Shown here: in pieces, positions 1 to 6,892 of the stretch
Position numbering within the stretch: position 1 is the stretch's first letter
How the letters are laid out: every line of letters begins with the position of its first letter
Origin: Actinomycetes bacterium
GTDB lineage: Bacteria; Actinomycetota; Actinomycetes; Actinomycetales; Cellulomonadaceae
Reading direction: 5' to 3'
Length of the DNA: 12,661 nucleotides
Assembly (NCBI GenBank): GCA_023462275.1
Contig: JAEWYD010000074.1
Location: 1 to 12,661 of the forward strand
The notes under the pieces: model-generated
Seen by the model: only the letters and a program-made list of their open reading frames with translations
The model's database searches: none
Told to the model about the DNA's origin: nothing
Translations under genes and position numbers: made by a program

Positions 1-66
1 GCCGATGGCGACGACGGCGACGACGGCGGCGACGGGCCGGGGCGGCCCGCCGCGGGCGACGGCTAG
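1..66 (+). CDS. possible 3' end of a Gly/Asp-rich protein (partial)
   Basis: Frame 1 is open from the window edge to a TAG at 64-66. It encodes about 21 residues rich in glycine and aspartate (repeated GDD/GGD units) and ending in a proline/alanine/glycine stretch. Such low-complexity acidic tails are common at the C-termini of actinobacterial proteins. With only 21 codons visible I cannot assign a family, and GAC/GGC-rich DNA stays open by chance, so this may be non-coding. It would end 9 nt before the methyltransferase ATG. Confidence 0.3.
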   Translation, partial: ADGDDGDDGGDGPGRPAAGDG

Positions 67-69
67 CCT
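64..69 (+). promoter_or_regulatory. candidate -10 element for a leaderless methyltransferase transcript
   Basis: TAGCCT (TAnnnT type) lies six nucleotides before ATG 76. That would put the transcription start at or next to the A of the start codon. There is no Shine-Dalgarno sequence before the gene, which fits a leaderless mRNA. No convincing -35 was found at 16-18 nt upstream. Confidence 0.35.
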
Positions 70-75
70 GCGGTG

Positions 76-897
76 ATGGCGGAGCTCCGGGACCAGATCG
101 CGCACCACTACGAGCACGACATCGACGAGGACGCGCGGCTGCGCTCCGGCATCGGCCGGCTCGAGCTCGAGCGGGTGCGGGAGATCGTGACGCGCGTCCT
201 GCCGGCGGCGCCCGCCCGGGTGCTCGACGTCGGCGGCGCGACCGGGGTGCACGCCGAGTGGCTGCTCGCGGACGGGCACGAGGTCCACCTGGTCGACCTG
301 CTGGAGTCGCACGTGGCGCGGGCCCGGGAGCGCCTGGGCCATGCGGACGGGTTCTCGGCCGAGGTCGGGGACGCCCGGGACCTGCCCGTCGTGGACGCGG
401 CCTACGACGTCGTGCTCCTGCTGGGCCCGCTGTACCACCTGCAGGACGCGGCGGACCGGCGGGCGGCGTGGCGCGAGGCCGCGCGGGCGGTCCGGCCGGG
501 CGGGGTGGTGGTCGGCATGGCGATCTCCCTGTTCGCGTCGCTGTTCGACGGGCTCGCCTGGGGGTCGCTGTTCGACGCCGACTTCCGCGCGATGGTGGCG
601 GCCGACCTGGCGAGCGGCCGCCACGAGAACCCCGACCGCAACCCCCACTGGTTCACGACGGCGTACTTCCAGCGCCCGGACGAGCTCGCCGCGGAGGCGA
701 CCGGCGCCGGGCTCGTCGACGTCGAGGTGCTCGGGGTCGAGGGCGCGGCGGGCTGGCTGCCCGACCTGGGGGCCCGGATGGACGACCCCGCCGGCCGCGA
801 GACGCTGCTGTGGTCCGCCCGGGTGGTGGAGAGCGAGCCGAGCGTGGCGGGGCTCAGCTCGCACGTGGTGGCGGTGGGCCGCCGGCCGGTCGGCTGA
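76..897 (+). CDS. class I SAM-dependent methyltransferase
   Basis: A 273-residue protein with a Rossmann-type methyltransferase fold. Motif I, VLDVGGATG, is near residues 48-56 and is followed by an acidic residue at the end of strand 2 (HLVDL, about 74-78), expected to hold the SAM ribose. The post-I region (EVGDARDLPV) and the motif DVVLLLGPLYHL (about 110-121) resemble UbiE/COQ5-like and Methyltransf_11/25 enzymes, in which GPLYHL is common in small-molecule methylases. Motif III is around PGGVVVG (about 140-146). The substrate cannot be read from the sequence. There is no signal peptide or membrane segment. GTG 73 directly precedes ATG 76; I chose the ATG because a -10-like hexamer sits six nt before it and no ribosome-binding site is present. 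It is separated from the exporter cassette downstream by a hairpin-rich gap and is probably a separate unit. Confidence 0.8.
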   Translation: MAELRDQIAHHYEHDIDEDARLRSGIGRLELERVREIVTRVLPAAPARVLDVGGATGVHAEWLLADGHEVHLVDLLESHVARARERLGHADGFSAEVGDARDLPVVDAAYDVVLLLGPLYHLQDAADRRAAWREAARAVRPGGVVVGMAISLFASLFDGLAWGSLFDADFRAMVAADLASGRHENPDRNPHWFTTAYFQRPDELAAEATGAGLVDVEVLGVEGAAGWLPDLGARMDDPAGRETLLWSARVVESEPSVAGLSSHVVAVGRRPVG

Positions 898-915
898 CCC
901 GCGTCCCGCGTCGCA

Positions 916-954
916 CTGTCGCGAAGCTTGCGCAGAGCGACAGGTTCGCGACAG
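916..954 (+). terminator. 10-bp inverted repeat, candidate terminator
   Basis: CTGTCGCGAA (916-925) pairs perfectly with TTCGCGACAG (945-954) across a 19-nt loop. The 3' arm core GCGACAG also occurs at 937-943, giving an alternative 7-bp stem with 916-922. It lies 19 nt after the methyltransferase stop. There is no T-tract, as is usual in high-GC actinobacteria. A regulatory site is the alternative. Confidence 0.4.
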
Positions 955-976
955 CGGGGCACCCCGCTCGGACCGC

Positions 977-1008
977 TTGACCCTGACGCAGCGTCAGGGC
1001 CGCATGCT
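977..1008 (+). promoter_or_regulatory. MerR-type promoter with palindromic operator
   Basis: A -35 TTGACC (977-982) and a -10-like CATGCT (1003-1008) are separated by 20 nt. The spacer region contains the perfect palindrome CCCTGACGC-A-GCGTCAGGG (981-999). Elongated 19-20 nt spacers with a dyad between the hexamers are the hallmark of MerR-family promoters, where the regulator untwists the DNA on effector binding. The layout resembles TipA-like actinobacterial MerR sites (TTGACC plus dyad). The -10 ends seven nt before ATG 1016, so the transcript would be leaderless or nearly so. The likely regulator is the MerR protein encoded third in the cassette at 2741-3517. Confidence 0.75.
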
Positions 1009-1015
1009 CGCTGGC

Positions 1016-1812
<797 letters not shown>

Positions 1813-1816
<4 letters not shown>

Positions 1817-2574
1817 CCGCCCGCACCTACGCCGACACGATGGCCCTCACCGGCCGCTCCCTGCGTCACATCGCCCGCAGCCCCGACACGATCATCACGA
1901 CGGCGGTCACGCCCATCGCGATGATGCTGCTGTTCGTCTACGTCTTCGGCGGCGCGATCCAGGCGGGCACGGACTCCTACGTCACCTACCTGCTGCCCGG
2001 CATCCTGCTGATCACCATCGCGTCGGGCATCGCCTACACCGCCTACCGGCTGTTCCTCGACATGGACAAGGGCATCGTCGAGCGCTTCCAGTCGATGCCG
2101 ATCGCCCGGTCGGCCGTGCTCTGGGCGCACGTGCTCACGTCGCTCGTCGCGAACCTCGTCTCGCTGGTCGTCGTCGTGCTCGTGGCCCTGGCCATGGGGT
2201 TCCGCTCGGGTGCGGGCATCGGTGCGTGGCTCGCCGTCGTCGGGGTGCTGGTGCTGTTCACGCTCGCCCTGACGTGGCTCGCGGTGGTGGCAGGCCTCTC
2301 CGCTACCTCGGTCGACGGCGCCAGCGCGTTCTCCTACCCGCTGATCTTCCTGCCGTTCATCAGCTCGGCCTTCGTGCCCACGGACACGATGCCGGGCCCG
2401 GTGCGGTGGTTCGCCGAGAACCAGCCCGTGACGTCCATCGTCGACGCCCTCCGCGCGCTCCTGGGCGGGCAGCCGGTCGGCGGCGACCTCTGGGTCGCGC
2501 TCGCCTGGTGCGTCGGGATCCTGGCGGTGGCGTACGCGCTCGCCGTCGCCGCCTACCGCCGCAGGGTCGCCTGA
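1813..2574 (+). CDS. ABC-2 type permease (DrrB-like)
   Basis: A 253-residue integral membrane protein that forms the translocation path for the ATPase encoded just upstream. I count six hydrophobic segments, at about 27-48, 58-80, 104-130, 136-163, 172-190 and 226-248, as in the ABC-2/DrrB exporter family. An amphipathic stretch between segments 2 and 3 (FLDMDKGIVERFQSMPIARS) matches the conserved cytoplasmic coupling region with its RFxSMPI/R motif. The sequence FLPFISSAFVP before the last helix, followed by NQPVTSIVDALRALL, is also a family hallmark. The start codon overlaps the stop of the ATPase gene (ATGA), so 1:1 coupled synthesis is likely. Family length is 250-280 residues, so the gene looks intact. 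Efflux substrate not predictable. Confidence 0.88.
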
Positions 2575-2602
2575 CGCCGTTGACCACCCGTCCGTCGTCG
2601 GC

Positions 2603-2668
2603 GAGTTCGAGGATTCGGGCCCAGTTCGAGGGTCCGGAGCCTCGAACTCGGCGAGAACCCTCGAACTC
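2603..2668. repeat. four-copy GAGTTCGAGG inverted-repeat array
   Basis: Two copies read forward (GAGTTCGAGG at 2603-2612; AGTTCGAGGGT at 2623-2633) and two read reverse (CCTCGAACTC at 2640-2649; ACCCTCGAACT at 2657-2667). The outer pairings are perfect (10 bp and 11 bp). The two central copies can also form a 9-bp hairpin with an 8-nt loop (2623-2648). Copy spacing is about 19-20 nt on both sides, so the array is symmetric about roughly 2636. It lies between the permease stop and merR. It may be a dispersed intergenic repeat, a transcription attenuator, or an operator array. Confidence 0.7.
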
Positions 2669-2740
2669 GAGCCCGCAGGGACTGCGACTTCCGCGGTCCG
2701 GGCCGTGTCAAACCCCACCGAGAGAGGGCACGATCACCTC

Positions 2741-3517
2741 ATGCTGACGATCGGCGAGCTGGCGGCGTACGCCGGCGTCACGGTGCGGACCGTGCGCCAT
2801 TACCACCAGATCGGCCTGCTGCCCGAGCCCGAGCGCGACGCGTCCGGGTACCGCCGCTACGGCGCGACGGCGGTGGTGTCGCTCATCCGGATCCGCACGC
2901 TCGCCGACGCCGGCGTCCCGCTCTCCCGGATCGCGGAGATGCTGGACGCCGACGAGGAGACGTTCGCCGAGGGCGTCCGCGCGATCGACGCCCGGCTGCG
3001 AGCGGAGATCCAGCGCCTGCGAACCAGCCGGCGGCAGATCGCACAGCTCGCCGCGGGCGACAGCCTGGCCCTGCCGCCCGAGGTCACCGCCTACCTGGAC
3101 GGCCTGCGTCGTCTCGGCGTCTCCGAGCGCATGGTCACCAGCGAGCGAGACGCCTGGATCCTCGTCGCGGCCCGCTGGCCGGACAAGGTCCGCGAGTGGA
3201 TGCCGGCCAAGATGGCGGAGCTGCAGGACCCGCGGGTGATCCACCTCTACCAGCTGCTGACCAGGCTCTTCGCGACGACCGAGCCCGACGAGGCGCTGAT
3301 GAGCGAGGTCGCCGACATCATGGCGGCGATGTTCGAGGAGGCCGAGGCGGCCCGATCCCCCGAGCTGGCCGACATGCAGGGCGACGTCTCCTACGACCTC
3401 CTGGACGCCCTCGCCGCCGAGATGGACCCCCGCACCGAGCGCATGGTGCAGCTCATGCGCGAGCGGGGCTGGGACGGCTGGATCCGCCTCTCACGGGTGG
3501 ACGGCGGGCGCCGCTGA
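2741..3517 (+). CDS. MerR family transcriptional regulator
   Basis: A 258-residue regulator. Residues 1-70 form the winged helix-turn-helix of the MerR family: MLTIGELAAYAGVTVRTVRHYHQIGLL at the start, then the wing with SGYRRYG, and RIRTLADAGVPLSRIAEML. An antiparallel coiled-coil dimer helix follows (about 75-108). The remaining 150 residues are a helical effector domain of a type I cannot name. The protein has no cysteine, so it is unlikely to be a metal or redox sensor; a hydrophobic drug-like ligand fits the exporter context. ATG 2741 is used because it gives the exact family N-terminus; an AGAGAGGG stretch at 2721-2728 is a somewhat distant ribosome-binding site, and an in-frame GTG at 2705 would add 12 unlike residues. 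It is inferred to control the palindromic promoter at 977-1008, giving a self-regulated three-gene cassette. Confidence 0.88.
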   Translation: MLTIGELAAYAGVTVRTVRHYHQIGLLPEPERDASGYRRYGATAVVSLIRIRTLADAGVPLSRIAEMLDADEETFAEGVRAIDARLRAEIQRLRTSRRQIAQLAAGDSLALPPEVTAYLDGLRRLGVSERMVTSERDAWILVAARWPDKVREWMPAKMAELQDPRVIHLYQLLTRLFATTEPDEALMSEVADIMAAMFEEAEAARSPELADMQGDVSYDLLDALAAEMDPRTERMVQLMRERGWDGWIRLSRVDGGRR

Positions 3518-3532
3518 CCACGGCGCCCGTCG
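3502..3532. terminator. hairpin terminator between convergent genes
   Basis: CGGCGGGCGCCG (3502-3513) pairs with CGGCGCCCGTCG (3521-3532) through 12 positions, including one G-T pair, around a 7-nt loop that contains the merR stop codon. It sits in the convergent junction of merR (+) and the SDR gene (-) and could terminate both directions. There is no T-run. Confidence 0.6.
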
Positions 3533-3555
3533 CCCGCCCCGGGCGCGCCACCCCG

Positions 3556-4338
3556 TCACTCCTGCGGCTTCGTCTGCTTCCCGTGCATCGCGGCGGCGGC
3601 CTGGTCGGGGAGCACTGCCGACATCGCGACCTGGGCCCGGACCTTGAGCGAGCGCACCTCGACCTTCGCCTTGCCGGCGAGCAGACCGGCCACCGCCTCC
3701 TTCGCCACCTTCTCCGGCTCGTCCTTCGGTCCCTGCGCCACCGATGTGTCCGCCATGTGGCCCCGCTCGAAGAACTCGGTGTCGGTCGGACCGGGCAGCA
3801 GCGCGGTCACCGTCACCCCGGTGTCCTTCAGCTCGTGCCGGATCGCCTCGGCGAAGGACAGGTCGAACGCCTTCGAGGCCGCGTACGTCGCGTAGTAGGG
3901 CCCGGCCGAGAGCGCCGCGACCGACGACGTCACGAGCACCCGCCCGCTGCCCGTCGCCACCATGGCGGGCAGCAGCCGCTTGGCCAGGCGCACGACGGCG
4001 GTGACGTTCAGCGCGATCACCGAGAGGTCGTCCTCCAACGGCGTCTCGAGGAACGGGCCGCCGTTGGCGATGCCCGCGTTGAGGACGAGCACCTCGAGCG
4101 GCGCCCCGGCGGCGAGCGTCTCGGCCGCCAGCGCCTCCACCCCCTCGGCCGTGCGCAGGTCCGCCACCACGTGCCGCACCTGGCCGCCGTCCGCCCGCAG
4201 GCTCTCCGCCGCGAGCGCGAGCTCACCGGCGTCGTCGGCCGTCAGGAGGACGTCGTAGCCCTCGCCCACCAGCCGCTGCGCGATCGCCAGCCCGATGCCG
4301 CTGGACGCGCCCGTCACCAGTGCCAGCCCAGTCGCCAT
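3556..4338 (-). CDS. short-chain dehydrogenase/reductase (SDR) oxidoreductase
   Basis: A 260-residue classical SDR. The cofactor motif TGASSGIG is at residues 9-16, the structural NAG motif at 87-89, the catalytic serine near 138-139 (VTSSV), and the catalytic Y152-x3-K156 in YAASK. PGPTDTEFF (182-190) follows, as in the DltE/YdfG-like group of broad-specificity reductases acting on hydroxy acids, aldehydes or ketones. Strand 2 ends LLTADDA, and the acidic residue there makes NAD(H) a possibility, though family members of this type often use NADP(H). ATG 4338 has a strong ribosome-binding site (GGGGGAG, spacing about 4). The gene lies 75 nt after hydC on the same strand and may be read from the hydrogenase promoter, perhaps as another reductant-disposal enzyme; that link is inference. 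The substrate is unknown. Confidence 0.85.
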   Translation of the reverse strand: MATGLALVTGASSGIGLAIAQRLVGEGYDVLLTADDAGELALAAESLRADGGQVRHVVADLRTAEGVEALAAETLAAGAPLEVLVLNAGIANGGPFLETPLEDDLSVIALNVTAVVRLAKRLLPAMVATGSGRVLVTSSVAALSAGPYYATYAASKAFDLSFAEAIRHELKDTGVTVTALLPGPTDTEFFERGHMADTSVAQGPKDEPEKVAKEAVAGLLAGKAKVEVRSLKVRAQVAMSAVLPDQAAAAMHGKQTKPQE

Positions 4339-4413
4339 GTCGCTCCCCCGTCTCGCCGCCGGAAGGATCGACGGTAGGCGCGGTACGCCGCCCCGGCATC
4401 CCGGGCCGGCGAC

Positions 4414-4932
4414 TCAGACGGCGGCCTCGGCCGCGGCACGCGCGCGCAGGTCCGCGACGATCTCCCGCACGTCCGCGGGGGTGACCCGGCCGAACGCCTG
4501 CCGGTCGACGAGCAGCGCCGGCGGCCGGTCGCACATGCCGATGCAGTTGACCCACTCGAGCGTGACCAGCCCGTCGGCGCTGGTTCCGCCCACCGGCACA
4601 CCCAGCTCGGCCTGGAGCTGCTCCGCCACACGGCGCATCCCGGCCATCGCGCAGCTCAGCGTGCGGCAGACGTGCACGATGTGCGTCCCGGCCGCCTCCA
4701 TGTGCAGGAACGCGTAGAAGGTCACGACGCCTTGCACGTCGACCGGCGTGATGCCGAGGCGGTCCGCGACCACCTGCATCGCGACGTCGTTGATCTCGTG
4801 GCGCTGCTCCCGCAGGCCCTGGAGCACGGGGATGAGGGCGCTGCGGGTGCGCCCGTGCCGCTCCACCAGGGCATCGATCGCCGCGATGAGGTCGGCGTTC
4901 GCCGCGGCCAGCTCCGTCGGCAGCGTGAGCAT
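4414..4932 (-). CDS. hydC: [FeFe] hydrogenase subunit HydC, NuoE-like [2Fe-2S] protein
   Basis: A 172-residue protein of the 24-kDa/NuoE thioredoxin-like ferredoxin family. An N-terminal helical bundle (about 1-75, with the conserved VVTFYAFLHMEAAGTHIVHVC stretch at its end) leads into a thioredoxin fold with the four [2Fe-2S] cysteines C89, C94, C130 and C134 (CRTLSC and CIGMC). In soluble trimeric hydrogenases this subunit pairs with the NuoF-like HydB. Its cluster is held close to the FMN and takes part in electron transfer to HydA. Length is normal for a stand-alone NuoE, with no additional C-terminal Fe-S domain. ATG 4932 is preceded by GGAGGGG and starts two nt after the hydA stop, so the two are translationally coupled. 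It is the last clear hydrogenase gene of the operon. Confidence is high for the family and good for the role. Confidence 0.9.
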   Translation of the reverse strand: MLTLPTELAAANADLIAAIDALVERHGRTRSALIPVLQGLREQRHEINDVAMQVVADRLGITPVDVQGVVTFYAFLHMEAAGTHIVHVCRTLSCAMAGMRRVAEQLQAELGVPVGGTSADGLVTLEWVNCIGMCDRPPALLVDRQAFGRVTPADVREIVADLRARAAAEAAV

Positions 4933-4934
4933 GG

Positions 4935-6881
4935 CTACCCCTCCCCCCGGGCCGCGGCGGCGTCGATGAACGCGCCGCGTGCCGTGTACGTCGTGTGCAG
5001 CAGGTGGTGGCTGGTGCGCCCGCACGGACCGTCGGTGAGGAACTCCTCGTAGAGCCGCAGCACCGCCGGGTTCTCGTGGCTCTTGCGCGCCCGCCCCGTC
5101 TCGCCGTAGTGCGCATCCTCGCCGTAGATGGCGGCCGCCCGCGCGGTCCGGATGGAGGCGTCGGTCGGGATGGGCTGCCCGCCGCCGCCGAGGCACCCGC
5201 CCGGGCACGCCATGACCTCGATGAAGTGGCACGCGGCGAAGGGCCCGCCGGCGACGACGTCCGCCATCACCTTCTGCGCGTTGGCGGTCCCGTGCACGAC
5301 GGCGACCCGCAGGGTCACGCCGCGCAGCCAGTCCCAGTCGGGCACGAGGTGGGCGAGGATCGGCGGCACCGGCCCGAGCTCGTCGGGCAGGGTCACCTCC
5401 GCCATGCGCGTCCCCTCGAACCCCCGCACCGGGGTGATGTCGGCGTGGCTGAAGAGGTCCTCGACCTTGCCGCCGGTGACCAGCTCGATGACGGTACGCA
5501 GCGCGGCCTCCATGACGCCGCCCGTGGCGCCGAAGATGACGCCCGAGCCCGACGCCGTCCCGAACGGGTCGTCGAAGTCGCTCTCCGGCAGGTCCGGCAG
5601 GTGGATGCCGTGCTCGTGGATCATGCGCCCGAGCTCGCGCGTGGTGAGGGCGTAGTCGACGTCGCGGAAGCCGCTGTCCGTCATCTCGGGCCGCGTCGTC
5701 TCGAACTTCTTCGCCGTGCACGGCATGAGGGACACCGAGACGACGTCGGCCGGGTCGAGGCCGTTGCGCTCGGCGTACCAGGTCTTGATCAGGGCGCCGA
5801 ACATCTGCTGCGGGCTCTTGCAGCTGGACACGAGGGGCAGCTGCTCGGGGAACCGGTGCTCGATGAACTTGATCCACCCCGGGCTGCAGGAGGTGAGCTG
5901 CGGCAGCGGCCGGTGGTGGTCGTCGAGCACAAGGTTCTCGTAGAGCCGCAGCAGCAGCTCGGTGCCCTCCTCGATGATCGTGAGGTCGGCGGAGAAGTTG
6001 GTGTCGAAGACCTTGTCGAACCCGAGCTCGTGCAGCGCCGTGTTGAGCTGCCACGTCATCGTCGTCCCGGGCGGCTGGCCGAACTCCTCGCCGATCGCGG
6101 CTCGGGGCGCCGGGGCGGTCTGGATGACGACGTGCTTGGTCGGGTCCTCGATCGCCGCCCACACGTCCTCGGTGTTGTCGCACTCCTGCAGCGCGCCCGT
6201 CGGGCACCGGTTGATGCACTGGCCGCAGTTCACGCAGACGACGCCGGAGATCGGCAGCGTCAGGTACGGCGACATCGTGGTGGAGTCGCCGCGACCGATG
6301 ACGCCGAGCGCGCCCACGCCCTGCAGCTCGGCGCAGGTGCGGATGCAGCGCGTGCAGTGCACGCACTTGTTCATGTCGCGCATGATCGACGGCCCCAGGA
6401 CGTCGAAGAGCCGCGTCGGCTCGGTCCGCTGGCCGAACCGGAACGTGTCCGACCCGTACTCGGCCGCGAGGTCCTGCAGCTCGCAGTTGCCGTTGCGGCC
6501 GCACGTCTGGCAGCTGCCGCAGTGCTCGGCGAGCATCAGGTCGACGACGTCGCGGCGCGCCTGGCGCACGCGCGGGCTGTAGGTCTGGATCTCGACCGGC
6601 GCCGTGATCGGGTAGGTGCAGCTGGCCTGCAGGTTGCGCTGGCCGGAGACCTCCACCACGCACACCCGGCAGACGCCGGCGTCGGGCAGGTCGGGGTGGT
6701 GGCACAGCGTCGGGATGCGGCGGTCGGCGCGCTTGGCGGCCTCGAGGATCGTGGCGCCCATCGGCACCTCGACTGCGCGGCCGTCGACCGTGACGGTCAC
6801 CGTCTCGTCGCTGTCGAAGGGCGTCGCGCTCGCCATGATCCGCAGCGCCTGGGCGCGGACGGCGGGGTCCTGGGTCTTCAC
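4935..6881 (-). CDS. hydA: [FeFe] hydrogenase catalytic subunit HydA (M3 type)
   Basis: A 648-residue enzyme reducing protons to H2 (reversibly) at the H-cluster. Domains in order: plant-type [2Fe-2S] (C60, C71, C74, C88); a His/Cys [4Fe-4S] (H120, C124, C127, C133); two ferredoxin clusters (C173/176/179/183 and C216/219/222/226); the H-domain (about 250-590); and a C-terminal small-subunit-like segment (KSHENPAV onward, about 600-636). H-domain motifs: L1 TSCSPGW (330-336), L2 MPCTAKKFE (386-394), and L3 E-V-M-A-C559-P-G-G-C563-LGGGGQP. L1 is odd: the second of the usual two adjacent cysteines is serine. Proton-path residues (EEGTE 304-308, S352) appear kept. Start GTG 6881 has GGGAGG upstream at good spacing and begins 11 nt after the hydB stop; an ATG lies 15 codons further in. 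There is no signal peptide, so the enzyme is cytoplasmic. It forms a trimer with the products of the genes on either side, HydB and HydC. Confidence 0.95.
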   Translation of the reverse strand: MKTQDPAVRAQALRIMASATPFDSDETVTVTVDGRAVEVPMGATILEAAKRADRRIPTLCHHPDLPDAGVCRVCVVEVSGQRNLQASCTYPITAPVEIQTYSPRVRQARRDVVDLMLAEHCGSCQTCGRNGNCELQDLAAEYGSDTFRFGQRTEPTRLFDVLGPSIMRDMNKCVHCTRCIRTCAELQGVGALGVIGRGDSTTMSPYLTLPISGVVCVNCGQCINRCPTGALQECDNTEDVWAAIEDPTKHVVIQTAPAPRAAIGEEFGQPPGTTMTWQLNTALHELGFDKVFDTNFSADLTIIEEGTELLLRLYENLVLDDHHRPLPQLTSCSPGWIKFIEHRFPEQLPLVSSCKSPQQMFGALIKTWYAERNGLDPADVVSVSLMPCTAKKFETTRPEMTDSGFRDVDYALTTRELGRMIHEHGIHLPDLPESDFDDPFGTASGSGVIFGATGGVMEAALRTVIELVTGGKVEDLFSHADITPVRGFEGTRMAEVTLPDELGPVPPILAHLVPDWDWLRGVTLRVAVVHGTANAQKVMADVVAGGPFAACHFIEVMACPGGCLGGGGQPIPTDASIRTARAAAIYGEDAHYGETGRARKSHENPAVLRLYEEFLTDGPCGRTSHHLLHTTYTARGAFIDAAAARGEG

Positions 6882-6892
6882 GTCGTCCTCCC

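Noticed and set aside
341..1015. A long + frame continuous with the ABC ATPase frame
   Set aside because: It is the +1 shadow of the methyltransferase: Arg/Ser/Pro-rich with no family resemblance, and it crosses the hairpin and the MerR promoter before the true ATG 1016.
4387..4406. A GC-rich dyad between hydC and the SDR gene as a terminator
   Set aside because: The pairing is short and interrupted (about 5 bp of CCCGG/CCGGG). It is too weak to call in this base composition.
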